Shown here in pieces: positions 34,552 to 49,600 of a stretch of 64,000 bases of DNA. The position numbers were made by a program, and so were the translations under genes. How positions within the stretch are numbered: position 1 is the first letter of the stretch; the number at the start of each line of letters is the position of its first letter. The notes under the pieces were generated by a model. The model made no database searches, was not told the DNA's origin, and saw only the letters and a program-made list of their open reading frames with translations. This stretch comes from Pomphorhynchus laevis (lineage: Eukaryota > Acanthocephala > Palaeacanthocephala > Echinorhynchida > Pomphorhynchidae), in NCBI GenBank assembly GCA_012934845.2, contig WNNJ02000348.1, positions 87,053 through 151,052 on the forward strand. Direction: 5' to 3'.

Positions 34552-34608
34552 ACATAGTTACACAATACATTTACAAAAGATACAAGTTTTCAAATCAAAG
34601 TATAATTG

Positions 34609-34692
34609 TCATTCTTCTGAGTTGGATACGCGTCTCTTCAAACCACGCCTTTGCTCTTCTGGATCATTCAATGTGGCAGGAATTCGTGTTAT
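34609..34692 (-). CDS. DOT1-like exon 11 (terminal)
   Basis: 84 bp, ITRIPATLNDPEEQRRGLKR then RVSNSEE and TGA at 34609-34611. It corresponds to the 'LKNPKLREEQEAARRR' region just after the catalytic domain of DOT1L, then stops. The basic patch RRGLKRR could serve nucleosome or nuclear targeting. Confidence 0.85.
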   Translation of the reverse strand: MTRIPATLNDPEEQRRGLKRRVSNSEE

Positions 34693-37600
34693 CTATAACA
34701 AATAAGGGTCAAATATTGATGCTACGTACAATCAATTTAATATAAAATTTATATTTCTTAAAATTAGTTTCGTACCCACTAAATCAATTTATATTTTGAA
34801 CATAGCCAATCTAACTCAAATATAAAAAAGTGGAAACCGTTTTTCTTATTAGTATACAATGTGAAAATTAAAATAGACTTTTTACTTTCTTAATGTTGAT
34901 TAATGTTTTAATAATTGATTTTAAGATCCAATAATTTTTGAATAAAATAGTTGCTATGATTTAATTACTTATTAATAATTAAAATCATATCATTATTTTA
35001 TAATTAAATTTAATAATTTTGAAAATTAAATAAAATAATGTTATCTAAGTAGAAAATTGTAGTTTTTAACTTAAATTAATTTGTTTCTACAAAACATGAA
35101 TTAGAACAAAAATTTGTTCCAATGAAACAAACGTTAAATGAAAAATCCATTAAATAATTATTTGTTTAATTTATGTTTAATGAAAAATTAAACTTAAATA
35201 AATATAAAATTAATGAATATAAAATTTCAGTCACCCTTTAAAAATGTTTTATTGTGAATAAATAAAAGTGTTAATTGTTATTTATTGATAAAAACTGCAC
35301 CAATTCAATGTATTTTTTGTATTAATAAATCGCAATTTAATTTTTTTAATTAAGGTAAGTAAATTTAAGGTAATAAATTTTAAATTAAGGTAAGTTATAT
35401 ATTCTGTTTAATGCTAATACTTATAAAAATTAAATTAAATTTTTATTATATCAATTTAATAATATTTAATATATAAATTAAATTAAAAATTAAAATTAAA
35501 TTATTTTTTTATTATATCAATTTAAAGAAGGTAGTACTTGAATTACTAATCTAACTAAAGTTTATATTATTTATTATTTATAATAAATAATTTGGTGATA
35601 ATTTTTTAATCGAGATAAAGTATATATTATACTAATATTAATATTATATATACTAATACTAATATTATATTATTATAATAATATAAGCTATATTAATAAA
35701 AAATAAAAAAAATAATTCAAGTTTGTAAATTGACTATCACTTATTGATTATAGTTATCATTTAAGTATTTTTAATAACTCTTAATATTTCTAGCTTCTCT
35801 AAAAAGGTAAAGATGAGTTTCTTAAAATTTAATTTAAAGTTTTTATTGTTAACTCTTAAGATGTCCAGCTTCTTCAAATAGGTAAGATGATTTTTCTTTT
35901 AATTCAAGATATTTCTTAACATCTTTAAATTAGTTTATGAATTACTATAATTAGCTACATATTTATAAATATGCAAATCCTTATAAATTAATTTATTCTT
36001 TTTAATTTCAAAGATAATACTTATTTATGTTAAGAGACCTAAGGAATATGATTCTATAACTCGCATTTTTGATCTTAGATTTATAAAAATTACGCAATTT
36101 TGTTATAAATTTATTTTGTTATAATTTTGAATGGATATATTTTTAATTTTTTAATTAGCTATAAATTCATTATAATTTTCAAATACTAAACTTTTAAAAT
36201 ACTTACGAAGCTCTTAATATTTCCACATACTTAAAAAGCTTACTTACATCCATTGGAACTAGAGTGTGTTTGTAAAAGTTTATTTTGGTTTTTGTCCACG
36301 ATACAGGTAAGGATTCAATCATTTCCACTTTGACCATAGTATCTTGTAGCTCTACATTAATACTATTAGAGGCGAAATTAATATTTATAAATGTTTTACC
36401 ATTAATGATAATTCTGTTTCTGGTTCGCTTTTGTACTAGCGGAACCGATGAAATGTAAACTGTATTAACAGGCAGTTGCTGAAGCCTAACAGTTATGTCG
36501 TTATTTATCTGAGCATCAAAGGCAAGATTATTTATGAATATACGACTAAATTGAAAGGTTAAGAATTCAAGATAAGTAAAGTTTAAGTGAACAATTTTAA
36601 AATTACAAAAATCGGTAGAAAAATTAGAAAAGCTAGCTAAGCCTACCCGTTTTATACTAAATTAAAAGCAATGTTACATAAAATAAATAATTGCAAATAA
36701 TAAATAATAATATTTGTTATAATTAAAAATAACGATAAGTAACTATAAATATATAATTATATAAGATATTATACAATTTATATTTATATAACGATAACAT
36801 TTAAAATTTAAAATAAAAACGTTATTTGTGGTAATATCAACATTAAAAAAACCAATTTAAAATCTCTCGCTAAATCTAGAAATCTGTGAAACATCAGCCT
36901 TTCAACACATATTTTTGCAAAATCTTCGATCAAAAAAATAGCGTTTATATTAATTGTATTTTTGTACTGATACCATGATAAAATCTGCCAAGTTAGAATC
37001 CCCTTTCATTCCTTATGTCATTAATTAGAATATCTTATGATCATAAGCTCCCATCTTTACCATTCGATAAAGCCGAACCATTCAACATTTTCGAGTTATG
37101 CTTCTTCAGGTGCTTCAGTATGCACTCTCGGCCTTTTGGTTCATATTTTCAGTCGCAATCCTTAAACAAAATGGCAAGGTTCAATGCTCTTTCTTTGATT
37201 TCATCTTGCTAATATTTTATCATTAATGGCCTACGTTTGCGTTATACCCCTCAGTTACAATCACATCTCACATATATCCAACTGAAAATCTCTAGTCTAA
37301 ATCCAGGTTTCTTTAAAACGCCAGTCTTTCAATACACAATGTCTGCGATACGGGTGTTTATATGGTTCGCATCTTTACATTAATTCCATGATAAGATCTA
37401 CTCAGTTAGAATCCCTTTTTATTCCTACACTTCATGTATTTGCCACTACTGTAAAAAATGCTTCTGATCGGCTCTTCATTTATTTCATTGCCCAATACTG
37501 CCAAACAGGCCACTAAAAATCAAAAAACCAACATCATGATTTCAAGCGAGGTGATGTAAATAGTGACGAACTAAATGTATTTAGTTTTTAATGACAAACT

Positions 37601-40600
37601 AAATCTATTTGGTATAAGGGGATAACCTGTTTAATGATAGGATTGATTCACATATCGTTAAAAATAACGTCAGGTAACGAATCTCAATAAATACAACGTC
37701 TATTTTTTCTAAGAATATAAGTATTACAATAACCTAACTCTTTCACGTGTTTCTAATGTATAAAGTAGTGCATATATAGTTCACTATATAATAAACTATC
37801 TATATTTTAAATCATATTTGGTTCAAAAATATGATGCAGAAATATTTGACTATATAAAGTTGCAACAGTTGAAAGCTCGTCTAATACTAATTTTAAGTGT
37901 TTTACATCAATTTTTAAACGCTTAATAAAAAATTTATCAAATTTATTAAAATTTATTTATTAAATTTATTAAATTTGTTAATTAAACGTTCGTAAACTAT
38001 AAACGTAATATAATAAATATTAAAGATAAATAATATTAAATAAATAGTAAATTAATAAATTGATAAATTTATTTACATTTAATAATATAAAATTGAGGAA
38101 ATTATATATGATATATAAGTAATATTTAAAGAAATATAAATTTACTAGCAAATGCATTTTTTCATGCTTTCTAAAACTGTCATTAATTATCAAAATCTAG
38201 TTTTAATACGAAAGTAATTAAATGATTAATTAATTTAATTAGGTAATTTAATTAAGTAATATAAAGTTAATTAATAATTATTATATTTTTGATATAAGAT
38301 TTATTTTAATATTTTATGATTTATATTATGAATAATATATGATTTATAATATTATATAATTTATAATATTCATAATATTATGATTTATATTTTATGAATA
38401 AATCTTAATATTTTAAGATTTATTTTAATATTTGTAGGATTTTTCTTATCACAAAAAATACCAATACTTGAAGATTAAACTTAATATTAAGCTTAATATT
38501 AATATTAATATTTTCTCAGATATTAATATTAATATTAATAATATTCTCAGATATTAATATTTTCTCATATATTATTATTAATATATAATATTTACTCTGA
38601 TTACGTTTACTCATTAAAAACAATTTACAAATCAAAATTAATAAATTTTTTTGTTAAATTTTTTTGACATTTTCAATTATTAAATGAATTTATCTAATAC
38701 ATCCGTATGAACACTTTGACAATCAAGATTACACATGCGTTAAACATGGTCTATATATTTGCTACAAAACAAAATATTAATAGATCATTTAGATTCTACT
38801 TGAAGGCTTTGACCCGATTACTACGTTATTAAGTTATCAAGACAACAATACCTTGACAGTAAAAGATTTTCTAATTTTATTATTAATTGATATTTACTGC
38901 AAATATAAGAGGAATTCATACGATTAGTTCAAGATGATTTTCAATTGAGTATGACGACGAACCAAGTAATTTTTTCTATTCCACTCGTTGTACCTAAAAT
39001 AAAAAGTGTACTACAAAATAATATGTCATTATTTGAAAGACATTATCCTAAGCCCGTGGCCGTTCCCAAGCCCGTGCTGAGAAAATAGGAGGGTTGGTGA
39101 TAGACTTTGTGAAAAGTCAGCCGTAAAACAAAACCGTCGCATCAACATTATGAAATGCTGGCTCAATGAACTTCGACAAAGGCGACTACAATGCTACGGG
39201 CACGTCCTCTGCACAAGCAATAGAACCAAAATGGAGACAGAAAAGGCGGACTCCGTAACGAAGCGGAACAAACGCTGAAGTAAAAGAAGAAGACGATTTG
39301 AAAGACATTATCCTATGAAGTTTCGGATTCTTCCCACATTTAAAGACAAACTTCAGTTAAAATATAATACAATTTCCTAAGTTTTATTATAATCATCTAT
39401 TTGTATAGATGGTAAACATTTGCTAGCAAAGAAGGATTTAATTTTAATCAAAATAAATTTGCTCAATAAGATTATGAAGCGTTAGTAGGTTACATAATAG
39501 ATTTGTAATAAATATATGAAAAATAATTAGCACAAATAATAAATAAAGAATTCATTAATTAAATAATAATTTATTAATTCTTGAAAATTCACAAAATATA
39601 TGAAAATTCTTTATTACATACTTGCTTGATTGTATTATTTCTGTATACTTTGGATCTAGGAAGTTTCCTTCAATCAACTAAATGTAAAAGTAGAAATTAG
39701 GTTTTGATGATTAGGAAAATGTGATATTCACCTCAATGTCGCCGTGTTTTCGACCAAGCCATTTCATTACAACCTGAAAATGATTCAGCATCTCCTGAAA
39801 AAATACAGAAATATTAATTTATTTTCGTTTATATGGAAAAATATATAAAAATGTTAAAATTAATAACTAAAACTGGTTAAAATTAATAAATAAAATAATA
39901 AAGTTTAAAATAATTGTAAGGTACGGAAAAATACAAGTCGTCTTCACAATTATCCAATTGCCTAATATCTGCAGAATTTTCCAAACTGGTACGCAGTTGA
40001 ATATACTTTTGCCAGAGGATTGTATGTATATTATATATGAAACTTTTTTTCATGTAAAACTTTTTTTTAATTATTTTAAAAGTTTTAAATAATTAATTTA
40101 TTTTAATAAAATATTTATTAAGTAAAAATATTTATTTTAATTAAATATTAATTAATATTTAATTTAAAATAATTAATCAAAAATTTATTATTTAATCTTT
40201 TAATATTATCAAGCGATGAATAAAATTTAAATCGACTTAGGAAATAGTTTTGTAAATTTTGTTAATTAAATTTTATTAAACATTAATATTGATTAATATA
40301 TAATAAATAATTATTATATTATATACTATTTTATAAATATTAATAATATTGTTTTTGGTCACATTTCTATTTTGCCTATCTTAGTGAATAATAAACATGA
40401 AAAAGTTTTAAATTGGCAAATGCGTGCCGGCGCACGCTTACATGACCACAACAATAACAAAAAATCTAAATCATGTTTCGAGGAGGTGAGTACAGAGGCG
40501 GCATTTTAATGCAATAAAGGAGGGAGCGTGGCGGACGTCGAGTGGGAGCTGATTCCAGGCGAGTGGGTCGGCGATGAGGAAGGATCGTAGAGCGTAGTTG

Positions 40601-43600
40601 TTCGAGTAAGAGGGAATTACATGTAAGAGTAGGATGATGGATTTTGAAGAATTGGCGAAAAGGCTGAGGCAGTAATCGATTTTAGGGAAGAGAAGCGATG
40701 AAAGAAGAGACATAAGAAAGAAAGTCGATGAGGGGGCGGATACGGCGTATGTCACGCAGAATTAACTTAGACGAGATGGCCTTGTTGCGGATAAGGCTCG
40801 CGACAAAGGCAAGTGAGCAACTCAAAAGAGCAAGGACCGAAAGGGAGAGTGAGTTGCGAAGAGACGCGGGGGGACGCGCGAATGTCACGATGCCGTCATG
40901 ATTAGAGAATTTAGAAGGGGATTTGCTGAGGGGGGCGGGCGGATTCAACTAGTGAGCAACCGGCAAAGAGCAGACGGTTAATTGGAAAGGTCGTCGGAAT
41001 CTGAGTGCAAGGATTTGGTTATCTATATTGCCTATATTACCTTTGTTGGCTATCTTATCACACAAAGGAACAGTTTTTTTCTCACGCTATAAATCTGTAG
41101 ATACTAATAAATAATTTGATTAATAATCTGGTCAATATTAATTATTGTAACTATCATTAGTATCATTCATAAGTTTGAGTTTTTAATGCTGCGAAATTTA
41201 TTCTAATTATATTTATATAACAATAATTATATAAATATAATTTATACTGTTTAAAGAATGTAAAAAATATACTATTTTTCATCAATTTTTAATTTATAAA
41301 ATTGATGAAATTTATTACGAAATTTCCTCAAAATTTATTATTTATAATTTATTATTATCGTTTATTTATTACGACGATAAATAACGATAATATAAAATGA
41401 CTATATTAACTCAAATAATCAAATTATTTACTCGTATCGAGTTGATTATGATGATTTAAGTTTTAATTATAAATTTTATAGTTATATAAATTGGTTAACA
41501 TCTTATATAATCACTCATATTATTTATTATTTATAATTTTTTATCTTTATTTTTTATTTATATATAGTATAAAATACGTAGACTCTGATCTGATTCATTG
41601 AATAGATTCGTCGTGATAAACTCGATCATGAGATGATACTTTAAATTGCAGATCTTAACTCATATCTGCTCTGTTTGAAACATTGAATATAGTCGTCGTG
41701 ATAAAACCGATCATTAAATGACGTTTTTATTTAATGATCGATCTTACCAGTCATCACTAAAGGTCACTACAAATGACCAAAACAATCTCGAATACTCTCG
41801 GTCGAAATTAATTTTCTTGTGCCGTACTTAAAGCTGGTCTTAAATATAAGATTTGAAGCATCGGTTATCTCTCCCCTGTAGCTCTCAGCTACGATGGGAG
41901 CAAACGAATATTAATCAACAAGAAGGGAGCAACTTAATAGCAGGTGTGAAATAATAAACAGAATGCTTCTTTAACTGAATAATTCGCTCTATACAATGTT
42001 GTGTTTTATGTTGAGTAGTAAAATATGTTACTGTCATCGAGATGTCGAAATCGTAAAAGTAATCAGAAACACCAAGTTATATTTACAGTAGTTGATAAAT
42101 TCATAAAAAAATTAGTCAATTCATAAAAATTGATTTTTATTTTAAATTTCATTAATTAAACTTGTCGTTATATAAATATTAATTGTATAAAATCTTATAT
42201 AATTAAACCTTTATTTACAATTTATAAATCAACATTATGGATAATAAACAACATGTATTGATTGATTGATTCTTTATTAAATAAAAGTGAACATGCTATA
42301 AAATACAAACAAGCAACTCTCTCTGATTAATTTATGTACAGCTTATTTAAATTTGTTAAAAAATAAAAAAATAGAAAAATATATAATAAGGATCATTTGC
42401 AGCTGTGAAAAGGTAGGATAAACACTATTCAAAAAAATGTTTTTACTGAGCTGTGGAGCTTGCCAATTTACAACCTTCTGGATTTATTGTATTAGAATAA
42501 GATAATAGATAATCAAATTTAATCAGAAGAAAAAGGTCATTAGCATGTATTTGGCCCCGTTGCTATGTTGGGTCTAAGAATAGGTTCCGCAACCTAATAA
42601 AATGGCAGTTCCTCCTCCTGACTTTTATTCCTTATTCGATAAGGAATATAGTATATTATACAATTTGATAAGGAATATTTAATAATTAATTAATAAATCT
42701 AATATGTTAATTGAAGTAGTAAATTTACTAAAATTTATTAAAAATGCATAAATACAATAGTTTATTTTTAAATTATTTTATTAATAAAAAAAGATTATTA
42801 TCATATGATTTTATTTCATAATTTAGTAACTTAAATTTGACTTTTATTTTGAATTTTTATAAATTTTTTTATAAACTTTTATTTAATTATATAAAATTTT
42901 TATTATCATTTATTAATTATAACCTCTTATATTATTTATTAGTCAATTCATAAAAGTTGATTTTTGCTTTAAAATTTTAATAAATTTTATCTTAAATTTT
43001 TAGAAATATAAGTTTTACATTATTATAGACACAATTAATTATTTAAATTTTTATTTTATACACGAATATTAATTTGAATTTTTACAATCTATAAGCTTTC
43101 ACCTGTTTGTCCTTTTCAAGCATATACTATCCTTTTCAAGAATATGCCCTTCTCAAAATATAGTCTTCCTACTGAATGCTTCTATAGGCTCGTGTCTATT
43201 ATTTTATTTCACCAAAATGAAACATGTGAAGTTAGACCTGAATGCAATTTTCAACTAAAAATTAGTTGTATAAAATCTTCGATAATTATTTATTATTTAT
43301 AACTATTTGTCTTTATTTTTATAAAAATAAATGCATTATTTTTAATTTATAAGTAATATAAAATAAGTAGATTCAGTTATCTGATCTGATTTATGAATAT
43401 ATTTATATTTGATATTTTTTTAAATATGTTGTTTTGATAACTTTACTAATTTTTAAAATAACAAATTTAATCATTACATATACTATTCATACCCTTGCAC
43501 AATTTGCTCTATACGCAGACAATTCAATTCCATAAGATTTTCGACAGTGAAATGTAAGTGCTGCTTGAAGTACCACGTTACCAATACCTAAAATAATCTT

Positions 43601-46600
43601 TGAATTTAACATGTCAATATTAAATATCTAGCTACCGCTGCCCAGATCCAGAAATATATCGTTATTGCTTAAATTCATACATTGAAATAGTGCATGGCCC
43701 GCATCGAAATCCAGCTCGCCGTAAGTCTAAATTTAAAACTTAAAATTATTCAATAAAATGTGAATAATTTAATTTGGTTTCGATTTTATTATAAAACATT
43801 AAAATTTGAATAGATCAACATGAATATTGACAAAACTATTATAAATTATATTCTAAATTTATTGTATTATAATATATTTTTATTATAAAAATAATAGAAT
43901 AAAATATCATAAATTGTCGTTTTCAAAACGTGGAACATATTTTTATTTTAATATTTATGTTTTGTTGTTTTTATATTATTATGTTTCTCAAAATGTCTGA
44001 TAAAACGTGTTTATTATGTGTTCAAACGTATTCAAAATGTCTGATAAAACGTGGTAGAGGAATTATATGCCGAAACCTGATAACATAGCAGTTCCTCCTG
44101 ATAACCTTTCATCCTTATTCTGATACAACGTCTGTTATTTATTAGTCTGTTAATAAAAATTGATTTTTATTTTAAATTTCAATTTTAAGTTGATACAAAT
44201 TATAGAAAATCTAAAAACAATTATTAATTTTATTATTTAATGACTAAATTTTGATTTAGAATTATTATGTTGTGTTTATTTTATAATTATATTAAATACG
44301 TAGACTCAGTTAGCTGATTTGATTTATTCTTTTATGTATGAGTATTACACAATTTATGCAAAATATAAATTGTCATGAAATACAAAATACTTAGACTCAG
44401 TTATCTGATCTGGTTTATTTAAGATTTCATAGCAGTTCCTCCTGATGACATCTAATCCTTATTCTAATACATCGTCTATTATTTATTAGTCACTTCATAA
44501 AAATTGATTTTTATTTTAAATTTCGATTTTAAATATTAACTTGATATAAATTGTATTAAATGTAGTAAATTTGTTAAAATTCAAAACCACTTAATCAGAT
44601 AAAATATAATGCATTCCATTACGACATATTGTAAAACAAGAATTCATGTTTGAGAAAGATGAGTGAATCTTTTATTACTTTCCATTATCATAAAGGGATA
44701 TAAAACTCTAAATAATGTTTGCCTTTATATTTTGCATAACTTATACAATAAAATTAATTTATTGATAATAACTAAATTGTGTAATTTTGCAAAGATCTAA
44801 GCATTTTAAAGATTTTAAATGATTACTTTGGATATTAATATTGAATATCAATTTTTACGCGGATATTTTCAATTAAACGATTTTTAAGCAATTAATTTAA
44901 TTAAAAATTAAAAATTATTTCTTGAAATAATAGGAATATTTATATTATTAATATTTCTGTTAATATTGTGTACATATTGTGACATTAAATGTCATTTACA
45001 TCTAGCACAATTTTAGTTGAAGATCTTACTTGTGATTGATTTCGATTGATTTCGTTTAATTTTGATGGATTCTCAATCGCAAATGAGTAAATGAGCAGAA
45101 GCACAAGATCAATAAGTTCCAAATTCAAGGGTGAATATTTTTCTTGCTTCTTTTCTTCAATAGCTTTCTGTCCGAGTTCCTGTTAGATAAAAATTCGAAA
45201 AGCTTTATTCATTTACATTCCAGTCAGTTTTAGTAACTTACACTTTGAACATATATACAAACACATTCATTAAATCGTTGGCTCAAGTCTTGAACATCAG
45301 CAAGGCTAAAACATATTTAGACTTTGTAGTGAATATTTAGCAAATGTAAGAACTAACCTTGAAATCATTCTGTAAGTATTAACATCACGGGATTTCATAA
45401 TATGCTTTAACTCAACGTGATCGGTCCTTGCGGTCCTTTAGCAAACAAATATGTTAATAAAACATCAATAGTAATTTTAATCGTATACCATATAGCAAGT
45501 CGAATTGATCTCGCAAAGTTTTGAGAGCCAGTCTAAATATCAACATCACAATTAAATATGTAAAATATTAATGAAAAATTCACTTTTAAATCACGTATTT
45601 ATTATTAATCAATAGATTGTTTGCAAATTTTTAGTATTTACGAAATTCATTACAAATTAAATATTACAACTTAAGTATTTAAACTTAATTATTATATCCA
45701 TTATTTTGTCGATACATTAATAATATTATAATTAATTATTTGACAATATTAAGTATTTTTAAAATTATTAACTGCATATTAATAATTCTTTTAAATTAAT
45801 AAAAACGAAGAATTAAATAATAAATACTAAACCTATTATCTTCTTCCATTTCAAATATATAGTTATTACAGAAACAAAGAAGCAGAAAATATTCTTTAAT
45901 TGATAAAAATTCTATATTTCGATAGCTTTTGATATCATCAGGATTACAATAAAGTGTTTCACAATTTGTTTCCCCCGTGCTTTCAACATTTATACAAAAA
46001 TACAAGCGTCATTGTGCCACGCGTTTCTACTTAAAAGAAAAAGAAAATACCGAGAAACAAAACAATCATACACTAAAATTTTACACACATTTTAAAAGAA
46101 AGAAAAGAACACAGAATCATAAAACAAAATGAAATTAAAATCATAAAAAATATACGAATTTAATAATAAAAATAATGTAAAAGTAGAGTAATTTAATCTA
46201 AACCAAAACAAAATAATAATACAATTAGAAAAAAACGAATTGAAAAATTTAAAATAATGTAATATTAGAATAATTATAATTTAATTTAAGGTTGTAATCG
46301 GATTTATTATTAAGCATTAAATTAGGTTCATTTTTGATAAAATACGATTCTTGAATAATGCGAGATAAACAAGTTACTTTCAAATGATTAAATAGATGCA
46401 TTTTCAAAATCAACGAAATGATTCAAACTAACAAAATGCTGAGCAACAGCACTAAAATTGGTCCCTTTACGTACATTGTAATTATGTTGTTTAAAACGCT
46501 TAACCAAACCTTCACCGGTTTGACCAACGTATACCTGTTCGCATTCTTTACAAGGTATTTTATAAACAATGTCATCTTTGTTAAATTCTTGTTTACGCTT

Positions 46601-49600
46601 AAAAATGTTGTGAAGTTTAGGTAATTTTCTGTTAAAAATGTGCACTTTGTTAATACAACTGTTTTTATGTTATTGTTAATAAACTTTGAAAATACTGAAT
46701 TCCACTTGTTACTAACAAAAGGTATACCTATATGATGTAATCTTTTATCAGGACCAAAAACTTTATTTTTATGCACTAAAGATTTAAATTTAGCTTTCTT
46801 AATAGCCCAAATGGGGAAACCACTTTTTAGTAAATTTTGTGTAATAGCCTTTTATCTTTCACAAATTAAGTGATAGTTAGAACAAATAAGCCTGTAACGT
46901 AAGTAATGTGACGTAGCAGTGGAAATCGGCCAATTAGTTGGAACCTTTGAAGTCCAAGAAACAATATATGGCCATGTACCAAATTTTTGATAGATACATG
47001 TTTGAAGTATAGAAGAATTAACCAGCTTAACCAAGACATCGAGAAAATGTATACCCACATTAGATTCAGAAGAAACGAACCATTGAATTCGAGAATCCTT
47101 AGAATTAAGCGTATGGGTAAGGAAATCCTGTGTAACGAAATTCTGAGCAACCAAAAAGCATCGTCAATATAATGAAACCACCTAACAACTCCATCAATAC
47201 TATTGACAAAGGAATTTTCCCAATTTTTCATGTATTACTCGGACAATACGGGAACAAGGGGTTTGCCCATTGCCAATCCATCGATCTGATCCCACATTAC
47301 AGATTCAAAATTAAAATTGCAACGACCGGTACACATTGTGAAGAGAGTATGTCAATCTTCATGATTAAGAAGAATATCACAAGGTGGGTTAAGAGCTAAT
47401 ATATCAGCTGCAATGTTTATAGCATCAGAGAGCGGAACGTTAGTGTAGAGGGAGGTGATGTCAGCTGTAAACAGTGAATGTTCAAGAGCGTTATGTCCAC
47501 GGATTAAACGAGAAAAATGAGGTTCATTCTAAATGTATGAGAAATGACTATCAGTTATATGAAATCGTAAAGTGATAGCAATAAACTTTGAAAATTTTAT
47601 AAGAATGAATAAACTTTTATAAGCTTCTTTGTTCCTGTAATGGAACAAAGAAGCTTTTAAAAGTTTGAAATGAGCTTATATAAGCTTATATAAGCTTATA
47701 TCCTTTAAATAGAAGAAGATTGTGGATTTAGTATTTATTATCAAATTTGTCAGTACTATAGAACTGCTGTCTTGTCGATTGCTAGTGATTTGGAAAGAAC
47801 CGAACTCAAAATCGCAAAATGCTTATCCTCAATTCATTTTCTCAAACTGTGTAAGAGAGAGAATATTGTACCTGTATGCGCCATAAAATTTCAAAGTTTA
47901 TTGCTATCACTTTACGATTTCATATAACTGATAGTCATTTATCATACATTAAGAATGAACCTCATTTTTCTCGTTTAATCCGTGGACATAACGCTCTTGA
48001 ACATTCACTGTTTACAGCTGACATCACCTCCCTCTACACTAACGTTCCGCTCTCTGATGCTATAAACATTGCAGCTGATATATTAGCTCTTAACCCACCT
48101 TGTGATATTCTTCTTAATCATGAAGATTGACATACTCTCTTCACAATGTGTACCGGTCGTTGCAATTTTAATTTTGAATCTGTAATGTGGGATCAGATCG
48201 ATGGATTGGCAATGGGCAAACCCCTTGTTCCCGTATTGTCCGAGTAATACATGAAAAATTGGGAAAATTCCTTTGTCAATAGTATTGATGGAGTTGTTAG
48301 GTGGTTTCGTTATATTTACGATGCTTTTTGGTTGCTCAGAATTTCGTTACACAGGATTTCCTTACCCATACGCTTGATTCTAAGGATTCTCGAATTCAAT
48401 GGTTCGTTTCTTCTGAATCTAATGTGGGTATACATTTTCTCGATGTCTTGGTTAAGCTGGTTAATTCTTCTATACTTCAAACATGTATCTATCAAAAATT
48501 TGGTACATGGCCATATATTGTTTCTTGGACTTCAAAGGTTCCAACTAATTGGCCGATTTCCACTGCTACGTCACATTACTTACGTTACAGGCTTATTTGT
48601 TCTAACTATCACTTAATTTGTGAAAGATAAAAGGCTATTACACAAAATTTACTAAAAAGTGGTTTCCCCATTTGGGCTATTAAGAAAGCTAAATTTAAAT
48701 CTTTAGTGCATAAAAATAAAGTTTTTGGTCCTGATAAAAGATTACATCATATAGGTATACCTTTTGTTAGTAACAAGTGGAATTCAGTATTTTCAAAGTT
48801 TATTAACAATAACATAAAAACAGTTGTATTAACAAAGTGCACATTTTTAACAGAAAATTACCTAAACTTCACAACATTTTTAAGCGTAAACAAGAATTTA
48901 ACAAAGATGACATTGTTTATAAAATACCTTGTAAAGAATGCGAACAGGTATACGTTGGTCAAACCGGTCAAGGTGTGGTTAAGCGTTTTAAACAACATAA
49001 TTACAATGTACGTAAAGGGACCAATTTTAGTGCTGTTGCTCAGCATTTTGTTAGTTTGAATCATTTCGTTGATTTTGAAAATGCATCTATTTAATCATTT
49101 GAAAGTAACTTGTTTATCTCGCATTATTCAAGAATCGTATTTTATCAAAAATGAACCTAATTTAATGCTTAATAATAAATCCGATTACAACCTTAAATTA
49201 AATTATAATTATTCTAATATTACATTATTTTAAATTTTTCAATTCGTTTTTTTCTAATTGTATTATTATTTTGTTTTGGTTTAGATTAAATTACTCTACT
49301 TTTACATTATTTTTATTATTAAATTCGTATATTTTTTATGATTTTAATTTCATTTTGTTTTATGATTCTGTGTTCTTTTCTTTCTTTTAAAATTTGTCTT
49401 TTAAAATGTGTGTAAAATTTTAGTGTATGATTGTTTTGTTTCTCGGTATTTTCTTTTTCTTTTAAGTAGAAACGCGTGGCACAATGACGCTTGTATTTTT
49501 GTATAAATGTTGAAAACACGGGGGAAACAAATTGTGAAACACTTTATTGTAATCCTGATGATATCATAAGCTTTCGAAATATAGAATTTTTATCAATTAA

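Noticed and set aside
39930-40010. Candidate extra DOT1-like exon (YIQLRTSLENSADIRQLDNC...) between exons 7 and 8
   Set aside because: It is open and phase-compatible, but joining exon 7 directly to exon 8 aligns without a gap to DOT1L, and the acceptor before it lacks a pyrimidine tract. Could be an alternative exon at most.
49540-49600. Hammerhead ribozyme in the PLE 3' end (CCTGATGA ... CGAAATA)
   Set aside because: CTGATGA and GAA are at suitable spacing, but the bases between them do not form stem II in either arm.
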